Counted from the stretch's first letter, positions 33,807 to 46,900 are shown. The stretch: DNA of 64,000 nt from Ascochyta rabiei (GCF_004011695.2 NC_082416.1:434001-498000); one strand, 5' to 3'. The notes: generated by a model not told the origin, from the letters alone. Program-made: numbers and translations.

Positions 33807-35669
33807 ACGTACTCTACAGGAAAGCGGATTAAACAGGTAAGCAGATTACTCTGCTAAGACTACACTAAATTTCTACCCTATTATAGCTTGCATTAGCCTA
33901 CTTTAGCCTTATATACAGTAGTGCAGTATATAATATTATTTAGAAACATCTTCTGCAGCCTTCTTACATATACATAAGTTATATCTAATATTATAGCACT
34001 TTATACAGCGTCTTTAGGTTACTTCCCCTCCTTTAGCGCGCACTTGCTTCTTTACCTTCTTACTATTACTACGCGCCCTAAACTTAGTTAGAGTAGTTAA
34101 TTAAAGGCCTTCCTTAGCTGTTAGGACTCCCTCCTGCTGTAATTGCTTTCTTTTATGCGATTTACGTCGCGTAGCAGCCTTATTTACTGCTCGAAGCCTA
34201 GTAATCTCCCTTTAAGCTAACACTAGCTTATACGCTACTATAGCTACGCCTTTAGTAAGCTTTTTAAAGGCCTTAACTATTAAAGTTAGTAAGCTGCTTG
34301 CATGCCTTTAAATCCTCTCTCGAACCAGCGTTAATTACGACCCTAATTGCAGGGTAGTGCTTAGGGTTTAGGACTGCTAGGGCTTATCTTCTATAGTAGG
34401 TAGCGGTAGAGTACGTAGGCGGACATTAAGACCTATTATAACCTGTTCTGGGTTAAGGGGGACTATTCTAGCGCCTTAGAAGCCTCCTTAGATATTACTA
34501 GAAGTAAATGTCTCCTTATAGGCGTCTATAAAGCATAGTAGGAACTTAGTTTTAGTAATATAAGTAATGTAGTTATGCATAAGATTCTTAGCTTAGCGCC
34601 TATATACCTTCTTTAGAGGGGTAAAACAACCTATATCTAGTAGTTATAAGAGGTAAGATAAGTATAGAGGCATATACAGTGTAACAATCTTTACTTCCTT
34701 ATAGTATTATTAGAAGTTAAGGGAGTTATAGCTCTTGTGGCTGTTAATAAGGAGTAGCTAGTGTACTTCTTAGGTGCGCGTCTTTGTATAGGCATTAAAG
34801 TGCTTTAACTAGTCTAGACTAAGCTTATTAGTAGTCTATCTGTTCTTAGAGACTCTAATAACCTAGTTATAGGGCAGATTGTCCTCTTTATACTAGGTAG
34901 AGAGGTAGTTACAGCCTTTAAAGATAATAAAGGGTAGAATAGCCTACCCTGTGCTATTAATGCCCTGTATAACTGTTATCTACTCTTAATTACCCTACTA
35001 TACTACCTTTAGCCGTCCTTAACGCTCTAAGCCTATAACAACTGCTTCTGTTAATATCTAGCCTATTATAAAGCCTGTCTTATTAAAGTTATACGTATTA
35101 TTATCCTAGATACTATACTTAGCTTTAACATTCGCTACAAGCCTAAACTAGCCCCTAATAATCTCTAGATCCTTACAGAGGGCTCTCTTATAGTTGTACT
35201 TACGATTAAACCTTACTTTAAGGTTAGGGCAGTACTTAACAAACGTGTTAGGCTAGTTTATGCTAACATAGCCTATATTACGCTTAGCACGTAAAGAATT
35301 AGCTATATTAGCTACAGCAGCCAGCTAAGAGGTAAATCCTTGTGCATCTAGCTTAAGGATATACTTAGTAATTACGTCCTTCTTAGTCTACTCTATAATC
35401 TGTTAAAATAGCGTACAATTAGCTCGTGTAGGTTGTTCTATATATTAAGCGTGTAGTATACTATAAGGCGTGTTATATATAGCTACAGTACATTGCATAG
35501 TAAGCGTTGCGTCTTATTTAATTACCTAGAGCGTAAGCTGTATCGCAGCTTCTCTTAAGGGCGTAGATTAATATTGTTGTTAAGGCATTGCGTGGTAAGG
35601 TAGAGGTTTAGTGTGGTCTTAGCAGAGTAATCTGCTTACCTGTTTAATCCGCTTACCTATAGAGTACGT
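33807..35669 (-). mobile_element. Fot1-b: pogo/Fot1-like transposon, 1863 bp
   Basis: TA duplications at 33805-33806 and 35670-35671. The inverted ends begin ACGTACTCTA, followed by two direct copies of GGTAAGCGGATTA-like units (one is GGAAAGCGGATTA on the left). Same length as Fot1-c and Fot1-d. It lies 303 bp from Fot1-c in the opposite orientation, so the two form a large inverted repeat. Confidence 0.92.
33940..35560 (-). pseudogene. Fot1-b transposase relic
   Basis: Same transposase as Fot1-c, minus strand. The catalytic order is Asn (YNFNKTGF, near 35085), Asn (LLINSHKS, near 34750) and Asp (LLDIGCF, near 34635). The C-terminal zinc knuckle (33966-34010) reads C-I-K-C-Y-N-I-R-Y-N-L-C-I-C: three Cys kept, His changed to Tyr. 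Fewer stops than in the Copia host. Confidence 0.86.
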
Positions 35670-35972
35670 TATAGTAATTATATTAGTTAAAACCTATAAT
35701 AATTTCTTTCTTAACTCTTAGCTTTAGCTTTATAAGGCCTATTAATTTATCCTTATAGTATACTATAGAGCTCTAAATCCCTAGATTATCTAGATTAGGC
35801 TTTTTATTATAGAGCTTTTTAAATAGTAATATAGATAAATAGAAGTATAGTGTTCTATTATATATATAAACAGCTATTTTAACTACCTCTACCTAGTATA
35901 GAAGATCTATATTAGTATTAAATAGTAATACTCTAGTTTTTTCTATAATAGTTTAATTAATTCTCTCTATTA
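35670..35972 (-). pseudogene. Copia-0 integrase segment between two Fot1 elements
   Basis: 303 bp of the Copia-0 integrase C-terminal region, minus strand, homologous to about 27715-27785 and 29641-29870 of Copia-1. It carries TA duplications of Fot1-b on the left and Fot1-c on the right. No motif of its own. Confidence 0.75.
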
Positions 35973-37835
35973 ACGTACTCTATAGGTAAGCGGATTAAAC
36001 GGGTAAGCAGATCACTCTGCTAAGACCACACTAAACCTCTACCTTACCACGCAATACCTTAACAACAACATTAATCTACGCCCTTAAGAGAAGCTGCGAT
36101 ACAGCTTGCGCTCTAGGCAATTAAATAAGACGTAACGCTTACTATGTAACGCGCTGCAGCTATGTATAACGCGCCTTACAGCATACTACACGCTTAATAC
36201 ATAGAACAACCTACACGAGCTAATTGTACGCCAGTTTAACAGATTATAGACTAGACTAAGAAGGACGTAATTACTAAGTATATCCTTAAGCTAGATGCAC
36301 AAGGATTTACCTCTTAGCTGGCTGCTGTAGCTAATATAGCTAATTCTTTACGTGCTAAGCGTAATATAGGCTATGTTAGCATAAACTAGCCTAACACGTT
36401 TATTAAGTACTGCCCTAACCTTAAAGTAAGGTTTAATTGTAAGTACGACTATAAGAGAGCCCTCTGTAAGGATCTAGAGATTATTAGGGGCTAGTTTAGG
36501 CTTGTAGCGAATGTTAAAGCTAAGTATAGTATCTAGGATAATAATATATATAACTTTAATAAGACAGGCTTTATAATAGGCTAGATATTAACAGAAGCAG
36601 TTGTTATAGGCTTAGAGCGTTAAGGACGGCTAAAGGTAGTATAGTAGGGTAATTAAGAGTAGATAACAGTTATACAGGGCATTAATAGCACAGGGTAGGC
36701 TATTCTACCCTTTATTATCTTTAAAGGCTGCAACTACCTCTCTACCTAGTATAAAGAGGACAATCTGCCCTATAACTAGGTTATTAGAGTCTCTAAGAAC
36801 AGATAGACTACTAATAAGCTTAGTCTAGACTAGTTAAAGCACTTTAATGCCTATACAAAGACGCGCACCTAAGAAGTACACTAGCTACTCCTTATTAACA
36901 GCCACAAGAGCTATAACTCCCTTAACTTCTAATAATACTATAAGGAAGTAAAGATTGTTACACTGTATATGCCTCTATACTTATCTTACCTCTTATAACT
37001 ACTAGATATAGGTTGTTTTACCCCTCTAAAGAAGGTATATAGGCGCTAAGCTAAGAATCTTATGCATAACTACATTACTTATATTACTAAAACTAAGTTC
37101 CTACTATGCTTTATAGACGCCTATAAGGAGACATTTACTTCTAGCAATATCTAAGAAGGCTTCTAAGGCGCTAGAATAGTCCCCCTTAACCTAGAACGGG
37201 TTATAATAGGTCTTAATGTCCGCCTACGTACCCTACCGCTACCTACTGTAGAAGATAAGCCCTAGTAGTTCTAAACCCTAAGCACTACCCTGCAATTAGG
37301 GTCGCAATTAACGCTGGTTTAAGAGAGGATTTAAAGGCATGCAAGCAGCTTACTAACTTTAATAGTTAAGGCCTTTAAAAAGCTTGCTAAAGGCGCAGCT
37401 ATAGTAGCGCACAAGCTAGTGTTAGCTTAAAGGGAGATTACTAGGCTTTGAGTAGCAAATAAGGCTGCTACGTAACGTAAATCGCATAAAAGAAAGCAAT
37501 TACAGCAGGAGGGAGTCCTAACAGCTAAGGAAGGCCTTTAATTAACTACTTTAACTAAGTTTAGGGCGCGTAGTAATAGTAAGAAGGCAAAGAAGCAAGT
37601 GCGCGCTAAAGGAGGGGAAGTAACCTAAAGACGCTGTATAAAGTGCTACAACGTTAGACATAACTTACGTACATGTAAGAAGGCTGTAGAAGATGTTTCT
37701 AAATAATATTATATACTGCACTACTGTATACAAGGCCAAAGTGGGCTAATGCGAGCTATAATAGGGTAGAAATTTGGTGTGGTCTTAGCAGAGTGATCCG
37801 CTCACCCGTTTAATCCGCTTACCCGTAGAGTACGT
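35973..37835 (+). mobile_element. Fot1-c: least damaged pogo/Fot1-like transposon, 1863 bp
   Basis: TA at 35971-35972 and 37836-37837; inverted ends ACGTACTCTATAGGTAAGCG (left) and the complement of ACGTACTCTACGGGTAAGCG (right), each with two GGTAAGC-type units. CpA and TpG are commoner than elsewhere (six in the 60 bases 37621-37680), so RIP damage is lighter and the insertion probably recent compared with its host. Confidence 0.92.
36090..37706 (+). pseudogene. Fot1-c transposase relic with intact C-terminal zinc knuckle
   Basis: N-terminal helix-turn-helix/CENP-B-type half (about 36280-36480, ANSLRAKRNIGYVSIN). Catalytic core: YNFNKTGFIIG, first Asp now Asn (36558-36560); LLINSHKS, second Asp now Asn (36897-36899); LLDIGCFTPLK, third Asp kept (37005-37007). 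The C-terminus ends in a perfect CX2CX4HX4C knuckle: Cys 37635, Cys 37644, His 37659, Cys 37674, in RCIKCYNVRHNLRTCKK. In-frame stops are at former Gln/Trp codons. The retroviral-type knuckle could help bind nucleic acid; that is inference. Confidence 0.88.
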
Positions 37836-37837
37836 TA

Positions 37838-39747
37838 AGATATTTTGTTCTAGCGTTTAGGGACTTAAAAATTAATAAATAATACTATTTTTAATGGGAA
37901 ATCTTTTAAATAGAGCATTTTTAAATTCTTTACTATTATTTAATCCTATTATCTTAATAGATATATTAGATTAGTTTTCTACTTTTAGTTTATATTCTTT
38001 AAAAAATTCTAGGGCCTCTAATTCTTATATTAAGAGCTTAATGTTTAGTTCCCTAGTAGTACTATCTAGAAAAAAGATAATATATCTATATCCCACTTTT
38101 AAACTAGAAGTAATAGGTCTATAGATATCTATTACTACTTTTTATAGATAAATAGTAGGTTTATCTATTATAACTTTTATTTTATTATTAGTTTATTTTA
38201 CCTATATACAGTCTACATAGTTAAAACTATAATTTTATAATATTTTAATATTAAGTAGTTTACTTATAGTATCTATACTTTTATGTCTAAACTATTATAA
38301 TATAGTTCTAGCTTTTCTATAGTATATTTTTTAGAATCTAAGTAGAGTATATAGTTCTTATATTTTAAATTATCTATAGAGCTATCTTTAATAATAAACT
38401 TATTAATAAGGTTAAGTATATATATGTTATAAGCATACTTAGCTTATATAACTAGGTTATCTATTATTAAGATAGCTTCTTCTTTTATAAAGTTTACTTT
38501 AAAGTCTTTTTCTATTAATTTTTAAATAGATAAAAGGTCTATAGAGAAGCTTAGTATAAAGAGGTAATTATTAAGTAGAATTTTTGTATTATTTACTATC
38601 AAGCATAATTCTCTAATAGCTACAGCATTAATAGTAGTATTATTACCCTAGCGTAATTTAGTTACTTTTTCTACTAAACTACCTTCTAAAAACAGTAACC
38701 TATTACATATTAAATGCTAAGTACTTCCTAAATCTAGTATTAAGTTAGCTTTAGTTAAACTAAACTGTAGGTAATTGTTATAATATACCTTATTATCTAA
38801 ATCCCCTAGTAAATTAAGGTCTATTTAATCTAGAGATAAGTAATATTAATCTTATTCTTTTTTTACCCTTTTCCCTGCTATACCTTTAGCTAGTTTATGT
38901 AATTATTAATTAGAATTATAGGTATGTCTAGTTTTAAACTAATTAGGTTTTATTTCTAGATTAAGGAACTAGTAACTACTTATTTAATGCGTATTTACTT
39001 TGTATTTTTTATAATAGCATTACTTTTAGTACTTGTTTAGCATTAGGATTTATTAATTAAATAAGAAAATAGTGTTTCTATCTTTCTTTTATCTAAATTC
39101 TAACAAAAGGATTAAGTAATAATAGTAATAAATTTCTTATAATTTAGGGTTAAATTGTTAAGTATATAAGTAAGTACTACTTACTAAGATAATTAAATTC
39201 CTTTTAAGCTTATATTATTATTAAGATATTGAATTTTACTTAGGAAATTTTCTATTAAATTAAAGTTCTGGAGATAGGATTTAAAGAATTCTTTTAATAG
39301 AAGAAATTTAGCTGTAAATTCTTTTAGAGAGTATAGATTTACTAGTATTATCTAGTAATCTATAGTAGTAGTACACTTATATATTTGTATACTAGGGCCT
39401 TTTTTATTACTAAGCATAATATATACTTTTACTTTTCTGTCTATAGTAGTTAGAATAATAATAGGCTTATTATTATTATTATAGATAGCATTATAGAGAT
39501 CCTTAGTAGTAAGAATAGCTTTTATTTAGTTACTCTAGAATTTGTAATTAGCTTAGCTAGAAAGCTGTTCAATTTTAAGAGAATCTAATATTTTTAATTT
39601 TAAAGTTATGAATTTATGCTGTTTTAACTCTAACAGGTGTTAATTAAGAAATAATTAGTTTAGGTGTTGTTTAGGTAATATTGCGCTGTAATTAAGAGAT
39701 AATTAGTTTAGATGTTGTTTAGGTAATAGTTCGCTAGGCTTATAACC
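37838..39747 (-). pseudogene. Copia-0 gag, protease and integrase core
   Basis: 5' part of the Copia-0 polyprotein. The gag start (near 39590) has ATG changed to ATA. A protease-like DLGST context lies at about 38715-38755, the gag-pre-integrase segment at about 38230-38400, and the integrase core at about 37850-38110. The tRNA primer site (39729-39747, complement of GGTTATAAGCCTAGCG...) borders the 5' LTR. The AACAACATCTAA leader repeats are also present. Confidence 0.82.
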
Positions 39748-40601
39748 TATAAAAATTAGAATTAATAGTTGTAGAAGTAATTAATTTTATAACTATAGAG
39801 AGAGAGCATTATTTATCCTTTATAGTTTTAAATAGGCCTAGATCTAGATTTTAGATAGGCTTAGATCTAGTTTTAGGTAGACCTTAATCTAGTTTTAGAT
39901 AGGCCTAGATCTAGTTTTAGATAGTTCTAGATCTAGTATTTTAGACAGGCCTATATCTAGTTTCAGATAGGGCTAGATCTAGTTTTAGATTACTTCTTAT
40001 TAAAACACTTAGTATTTAAGATTTATTTTTAGTACTCTTATACTTAGAGTATTATAATCTTATAGTTTATATTTATACTTAATCTTACTAGGTTTATTCT
40101 GGTATTAGAGAAGAAACCTTAAAAAAACGCGTTTTAGCACAATTGTAAGCAAGGTGTTAAAAAGTTAGTTTAGAATAATTTATTACACTAGCGCTGCTAG
40201 TAGTATAGGCTTACTAATCTTAGATATTATATATTAGCTAGTAATATATCTAGTCTAAGATACGCTAGTGTAATAAATAATAGGTTACTCCTAGCTATAA
40301 GGTTTTTATTACAAAATTTGTGTATTTTATTTACTCCTTAACTTCTATTCTCTTTAAAGACTTATTTAGGACTAGTAGAGCTTAGGTAATATTTTAATCT
40401 AGTTTATTAGGTGTGTTATACCTATTGCTAGGCTTATAAGTATTTCTAGACTTCTATAGCTTCTATTATAGCTTTAACTATATCTACTTAGAAATAGTTT
40501 ATATTATAATCTCCTTATTTATAGTTTATTTAAGAAGTGTTCTTTTAGTTTTTATATTTATAGTTATATTACTTACTTTTTAAATTATTATATATAGAGC
40601 A
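39748..40601 (-). repeat. Copia-0 5' LTR, 854 bp
   Basis: The plus strand runs TATAAAAATTAGAATT...TATATAGAGCA. The last ~10 bases differ from the usual ATATTAAACA, but the end is fixed by GTCTA (40602-40606), the mate of GTCTG at 23388. It contains the same minisatellite, palindrome and stem as the other Copia LTRs. Confidence 0.88.
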
Positions 40602-42130
40602 GTCTACTATAGTCTCTTCCCTCTGCCTATAATATACCTCTAGTATTTCCTATCTATAGTTTCTAATCTAGTTATAGGGCCTAACTATATATATAGAAAG
40701 CTTACTACTATAATATAGATAACTATAAGGTTAAGAATAACTTAGATAATAAAAACCTAGTTTCTGTCTCTACTAGCTCTATCCTATACTGCCCCTACTA
40801 CCTTCTTACTATTCTTACTAGCTAGTCTTATAAGTACCTACGTCTATTATAGGTCTACTTACCTACTAATTCCTTCTATAGCTAACTACGTTCTAGGTGC
40901 TAGTAAGACCTACTATACCTGCGCTAAGCATAAGCACGTTTATATTTATAATAACAACCTCTTTACTATAAATACTAAGCTCTGCTATACCTAGTGTAAT
41001 TTTAAGCAGTATATCTAAGTACGTGTTCCTATTCTAGCCTCTTATCCCTAACTAATAGTAGCTAAGGTGTTAGTATGCGCTAGTAACGTCTATATTTAAA
41101 CGCCTAGCACCTAGAGTATAGGTAGTACTAAGGCTAACTAGAGGTATTAGCCTATTTTCTACTATAAGTTACCCTCTTATTACTGCTATAGGTTTTCCTT
41201 TCTAATATAATATTTTTACTAGGTACCTACTATAAGCACTAGTAGGTATATAAGGCTATACTTAACCTAGCCCTAGCTAACCTTACGCTAGTAAAGTAGT
41301 TAACCTCTACTTACGCTGCCTGTTCCCCTACTAAGCCTAGTACCTAGGTTACTCTACCTACTACGCTGTTATCTAGGCATTATAGTAGTAACTAACTAGA
41401 TATCTACCTTTAATAGTTTATAGCTACTATAAGGTTAGCCTTCTAGTTCTAGACTAAGCGTATAAACTATATAGAGGCAGTCTAGGCCTATACTACTATA
41501 AGAAATTCTATCTATATTAGGTATATAGCTAACTAGATCTAAAGAACACTATTAACTAAGTTAAGTACCTACTTACTACGCCCTACTACTACCTAGAGTA
41601 CGCCCTATTATCCTACTTATCCTACTACTACTACTCTAACTCCCCTAATAAGTACTGCTTATCTATCTACTAGCTCTACTTACTACTCTACTGTTACTAC
41701 TCTCCTTCTTCTATAGAGTTACCTACGCCTCTATACTAGCGCTACTCTTCCTCTCTTATAAGGTTCTCTACACCCTTTTACTATTACTACTTCTTCTCCC
41801 TTATAGAGCTGCGCACGCCTACCTACTATTACTACTTACCTTCTCCTATAGAGCTGTATATGGCTAACTATAATATTAAGAAATTATTATAATTAATATA
41901 TAGTAGCACTATTAAGGTAGATATAGAGGGTAGTAATAATAACTATAAATTTAACTACTACTACTATAATGTATAGAACTAGGCCCTAGATATAGCTACT
42001 ACTACCTATTATTCCCTATCTATAGATAATAATATCTTTTTAAAGTTCTAAGACTTACTACTAGTTACCTAGTAGTGTATATATAAGGTAGTAGTATACT
42101 ATTACTATAAGGTTCTTAAGCTCTTCTATA
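40602..42130 (+). pseudogene. Antisense Cys-motif ORF relic of Gypsy2-outer
   Basis: Reads opposite to gag-pol between the chromodomain and the 3' tail. One frame (40850-41130) holds Y(40911)-x2-C(40920)-x6-Y(40941), a CX2CX6C motif with RIP-altered ends, and a second cluster C(40983), Y(40986), C(40995), Y(41010), followed by V-P and LASYP. Further on (41680-41860) a tandemly repeated unit of roughly 42-45 bp encodes YYYY-x-x-SIELRTP-like segments, once Gln/Tyr/Pro-rich. The matching frame in Gypsy2-inner is 50600-52200 on the minus strand. The product is unrecognised; the motif recalls fungal zinc-cluster or knuckle proteins. Confidence 0.5.
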
Positions 42131-45100
42131 CTAGGCCTTATACCCTATATATTATCTTCTAATAGAACTCTATAAGAGTTATTGTAAATAATAAAAGTTT
42201 CTTCTTTCTTATATTTACTTCTTAAATACTGTATATATTACTATAAAGGCCTTATAGACCTTTATATTCTATAATACTTCTAGTAGTTTCTATATTAGTT
42301 TTATATATCTCTTCTATTCAACTAGAACCTATAACTTATTCTACCTATAACCCCTCTTTTCTTTTAGAATAGCCTCTACCTATAATTTAGCTAGAGTTAG
42401 GTTATCCTCTTCTAGAATAAATAGTAGGCCTAGTCTACTTTTCTATAGGCGCTGTATTAGTAACAGGTTAGAAGCTATACGTTCTAGTAGGTCTATAAAC
42501 ACTATCTTATAGAGGTTACCTAGTAAATCTAGAGTAAATATTAGAGGGGTAGAAACTATAACTACTATATACTAGGCTTATAACTAGTTAAGCATCTAAC
42601 TTAGCCTATTATTTTTTACATTATAGAGGTAAATTACACTCTATTCTCTATATAGAACTATTCTATAGGCCTATAGCTATAGTCTATTATATTCTAAGTA
42701 TATTATTACACCTATACTATAGCTACCTAGGTAAGCTCTATACCTTACTAGAGGTAGTCTAGAAAATAGACTACCTATCTCTATAGTGTGTTCTAGCTAA
42801 TAGTTAGTAGCACTATTGTCTATAGGAGGTCTATATTATAACTATAGAAGAGTAGGTTAGAGCTAACCCTAGTAACTAAAGAGTTGTAATTGTTAAGTGC
42901 TAGTTAGTAGGCTAGAAGATAGTTAGACTAGTTTTTCTATTAAAAGTTAACTATAACCTATAGGACTACCTACACCTCTTAGTTAGTACACTCTATTTCT
43001 CTATCTATCTAGAGGTAATAGGCTATAAAGAGTAGCTAGTCTACCCCTATAAGGCTATACAGCGTTATCTAAAAATATTCTATCTAGTCTAAGCTATAGT
43101 CTGTAATTATAGCGCTAGAAAAGCTCTAGAACTACTACTAAATTTTGTAGAAGACCTTAGTATAATATTCTATAGTTATAGAATTTATTACCTTAAGCTA
43201 TATATACTTAGAGAGATAATCTATAATTACTAAGAGATAGCATAGTACATTCTTATAAGCCTAAGAGAGGTTAACTATAAAGTCTATTAAAATCTAAGAC
43301 TAAAAACAGTTAGTAATAGGTAATAGCTAGAGTAAGTTCTATTATTAGCGCTATAATATGTATATACTAAAATAATAGTAGTTATAGATATAATACTAAA
43401 ACATTCTATAATATCTCCTTCTAGTAGAAGTTATATCTAATAATGTAAAATATAGCGTTAGTACCTAGATAGCCTATTAGGTTAGATTTATATACTCTTT
43501 AGATTATTATAGTTATAAGTAGCTTCTAATATAGAACCTACGTAACCCTATACTATAGTAGCGTGCTATAAGTACTAAGTATATAGTCTATAATTTACTA
43601 AGTAGTCTTAGCCTTAGAAGAAAACTAGTAGGCCTTATTATAGAAAGTAGATAAGCGTACTATATACTCTATATTCTACTAATACCTTTTTTCTATAGTA
43701 ATTATATATATATATTAATAAAAAAGAAAGGTATACTAAAGCCTAGTATACTAACTACTAATACTAAAACTAGATTTATTATTCTATAGACCTCCCCTAA
43801 CCTCCTATTATAGTCCTGTTCCTAGTAGCTTAGTATATCTAGTTTGGCTGTAAGGCGCCCTAGATAGAAGTAAAGGTAGAAACACAACTTTAACAGCTCC
43901 TCTACCTATTAGTGCTGCCTCTTACTTAGCCTACGCGCTGTAGTAAAGTACTAGAGATTCTTATAGTTAGTTAGGATAGTAAACAGCCTAGTAACAGACT
44001 TTAATTTAGCTACCTAGAACTCTAGGCACCTTATAACAGTAGTTCACTTCTTATTATAGATAGTATAGTTCTATTATTCTATTATAAGTATAGTAGAGTA
44101 GTATACTATAGAGTAAAGCACCTTTCTATACTATTAAGAAAGGTAGCTACCTAACGCCTTACTAGAGTAGTCTACCTCTAGTAGTGTCTCTTACTTAGAG
44201 TTCTACTAGGCTAGAACTAGTTCTGTTATAAATGTATTCTTTAGCTAGTAGAACGCTACATCCTCCTCCTGCCCCTACTAGAACAGGATATTCTTCTCTA
44301 TAAGCTAATTAAGTAGAGTAGTAATATTAGAGAAGGCTAGAATAAAGTTCTAGTAGAAGTTAGTAAACTCTAGAAAACTGCAAACTCTGCGTAAAGACTA
44401 TAGGGCTTCCTAATTACAGATAGCCTTAACCTTCTTAAGATTAAAATATAATATTCTTTTCTACTTTTATAATATATCTTAGGTAGTATACCTTCTTTAT
44501 TATAAATATACACTTCTTAGAATCTAAATACAGCTCTATATTGCGTAGAAGTATAAAAACTCTACTAACCTTCCCTAAGTAGTCTATTCTAGACCTGCTA
44601 CTATAAACTAGAATATTATCTAAGTACGCAGTAGTATAGTTACCTAATATCTCCTAAAGCGCGCTATTAATATAACGCTAGAAGGACGCTAGTGCTCTAG
44701 CTAGGCTAAATAGGCAGACTAGCTACTTAAAGAGCCTAAAATAAGTATAGAACGTAGTTAGGTACTTATCTTCTTTTATAACATAAATCTAGTAGAATGC
44801 TATATAGATATTTACCTTAAAGAACTAGTAGGTACTCTCTAGTATACGCAACATCTCCTTAATAAGAGAAAGTAGGTACTAGTTAGTAATTATAATGCTA
44901 TTAAGTACGTAATAGTCTACGCATATACGCTACCTGCTAGAGAACTTTTTAACTAGTAGGACTAGGCCTCTTACTAGGGAAGGAGAGGTATAGATCTACC
45001 TCTTATTTATTAGTACTAATACTTACTTCTATAGCTTAAGTAGCTAGCCCCTTAGTATATTATACAGAGGGCCCTAAAGTAGAAGCTTCTTCTTTCTAGA

Positions 45101-45560
45101 CTAATTACGTTATAACTATATATAGTAATCTATCTAGCCCCTATATAGAGAAAGGCTAGAGGCCTTACTCTTATTAAATAGGTTCTAAAACTAGACTAAC
45201 TTAGGGGGAAGAGGGTCTACCTCCTCTGCCGTTCCTTACGCTCCTAGGGATTAAACTAAGAGGATTTTAGTAATATAATAGAGGCTTATAGAGACAAACT
45301 AGTCCCTAGACAGGTGCTTCTAGAGTCTATTAGCTAGAGTCTTATTAAACTTAGTTACTAATAGAAGAGCTACTTAAATATTTACTATATACTATAAGAA
45401 CTTATAGACTATAAGGTTTCCTACCTATTATATCCTTAGTGTGCTCTTTTCTATATCTAATACTACGCTCTTACGTTAAAGCTAGGGCTTCTCTAAAATA
45501 ACATCCTAGCTAAGACCTAGTACTACGTAGGCTATAGCCTATAAGTACTACCTATCTAAG
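42131..45560 (-). pseudogene. Gypsy2-outer pol relic (RT-RNaseH-IN-chromodomain)
   Basis: Reverse transcriptase YLDNILVYS at 44600-44626 (second Asp changed to Asn); RNase H about 43900-44200; integrase about 42700-43600; chromodomain about 42230-42380, by alignment with 50449-50580 of the inner copy. It breaks off at 45560 in the protease region, where Gypsy2-inner is inserted after CTAAG (45556-45560), and resumes at 52785. Confidence 0.85.
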
Positions 45561-45715
45561 TATTATAGGCTTAGACCTTATCTAAGCCTTAAGTAAGATA
45601 GGGCAGTTATATACCCTATAGATATATTAGAAGAACACGTAACGTATTACCTCCTTAAGAGATACAATACTATATTAACCCTTATTACATTCTACTCTAA
45701 GGCTAGTCTATAATA
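45561..45715 (+). repeat. Gypsy2-inner 5' LTR, 155 bp
   Basis: Starts TATTATAGGCTTAGACC (TG changed to TA) and ends GTCTATAATA (CA changed to TA). It is followed by TTTATATCTCTTCTTC, the expected primer-binding position, which I could not match to a tRNA. Very short for a Gypsy LTR. Confidence 0.9.
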
Positions 45716-46900
45716 TTTATATCTCTTCTTCTAGGAGAACAGCTAGCACTTATACTATGTTAGCTAGCTTCTAGAATAACTTCTTAGACAAATCTATCCT
45801 CTTAACCCTTTAGAAATTTATAGCCTAGATGTTATAGTTTATAATAAACTTATAGTAAGCCTTATTAGCTACTAATAAGCGTATAGCATTGCTTAAGCGT
45901 AATAACTCTAATATACACACGTTTATAGAGTTTCTATTATAAATAGCTAATACCTATACTAGACCTATATCTATAGTCCTATTATTCTTCTTAGAAGTAA
46001 TGCTGTACCTATTAACGTCTATTCTATCCCCTAACCTACCTTATAAAGCGCTGTTTTTAGTACTTACCTTAGGCCTATATACCTCTATATAGACATCTAT
46101 AGCCTATAGAAAACCTCTTTCTATAGGTAAGGCCTTTACTAGAGATAAATCCTTATTTAAGGCGTAGTAGGTTATAATAGAATATAAGCTTTAGGTAGAT
46201 ATATTCTTTATTAGTAGGCTATAGAATATATTTACCTTTATATAGTTCTAGCTTAGTATATCTATATAATAAGATATAGCTCTATTCTATAAGATTAGAG
46301 GTACCTAAGGTATATAGAGCCTAGAGGACTTTCTAGTATACCTAGAATTCTGCTACAGCAACAACTACAGTTAGGAACAGGCCTAGGCAAAGCTAGAAAG
46401 CGTCTGTTAAGGTCCTAATAAGTTATTCTTAGACTTTTTTATCTAGTTTAAGCAGCTGCTAGTGTAAAGTAGCGGCCTTTACTAGGATAGAGAATAATAC
46501 TTATTAAAGCTCTACTAGGCTCTAAACGTAAACATCTATAATATAGTAATAAACTAAGAAGTAACTTATATAGATTATAACGCAGCTGTTATAGAGTATA
46601 AGTCTATTACTATAGACGTTAAGACTATAGCTATAGAAAACTAGCTATACTACACTTCTATCTAGGCGCTGCCTAAGCGTAATAAGGATAGTAACGTTAA
46701 GATAACAGTTATATCTATAGTTTATACTAGTAGCAGTGCTAAGTATAGAGGTTAGAAGTAGTCTACTCCTAACTAGGCTATATAGGTTTCTAATAAGGTA
46801 TTTTAGTAATACTAGAAGGCTAACCTATATACTTATTACGGTAAAGAAGGACATATTTACTAGAATTACGCTAATATAGTAGTAACTACAGTATAGATAG
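45716..46900 (+). pseudogene. Gypsy2-inner gag relic with CCHC zinc knuckle
   Basis: The capsid segment (about 46300-46620) reads EDFLVYLEFCYSNNYS and then FFI*FKQLL, of the Retrotrans_gag type. The zinc knuckle is at 46828-46869: Y-T-Y-Y-G-K-E-G-H-I-Y-*-N-Y, where three Tyr replace Cys and the His is kept, giving CX2CX4HX4C. Gag is read in the frame one base ahead of pol, so pol lies at -1 relative to gag, a known arrangement for chromoviruses expressed by frameshifting; an indel is the alternative. 45716-46290 is gag N-terminus or leader, without motifs. Confidence 0.83.

Larger units (their letters stand above)
23393..40601 (-). mobile_element. Copia-0: Ty1/Copia element hosting Copia-1, Fot1-b and Fot1-c
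   Basis: LTRs at 23393-24245 (3') and 39748-40601 (5') flank gag-pol pieces 24246-24876, 32583-33806, 35670-35972 and 37836-39747, all on the minus strand. Domain order gag-PR-IN-RT-RNaseH is that of Ty1/Copia. The target duplication is GTCTG/GTCTA in Gypsy2-outer; the uninterrupted inner Gypsy2 has the site once. Insertions inside it carry their own duplications: AATAC for Copia-1 and TA for the two Fot1 elements. Confidence 0.9.
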
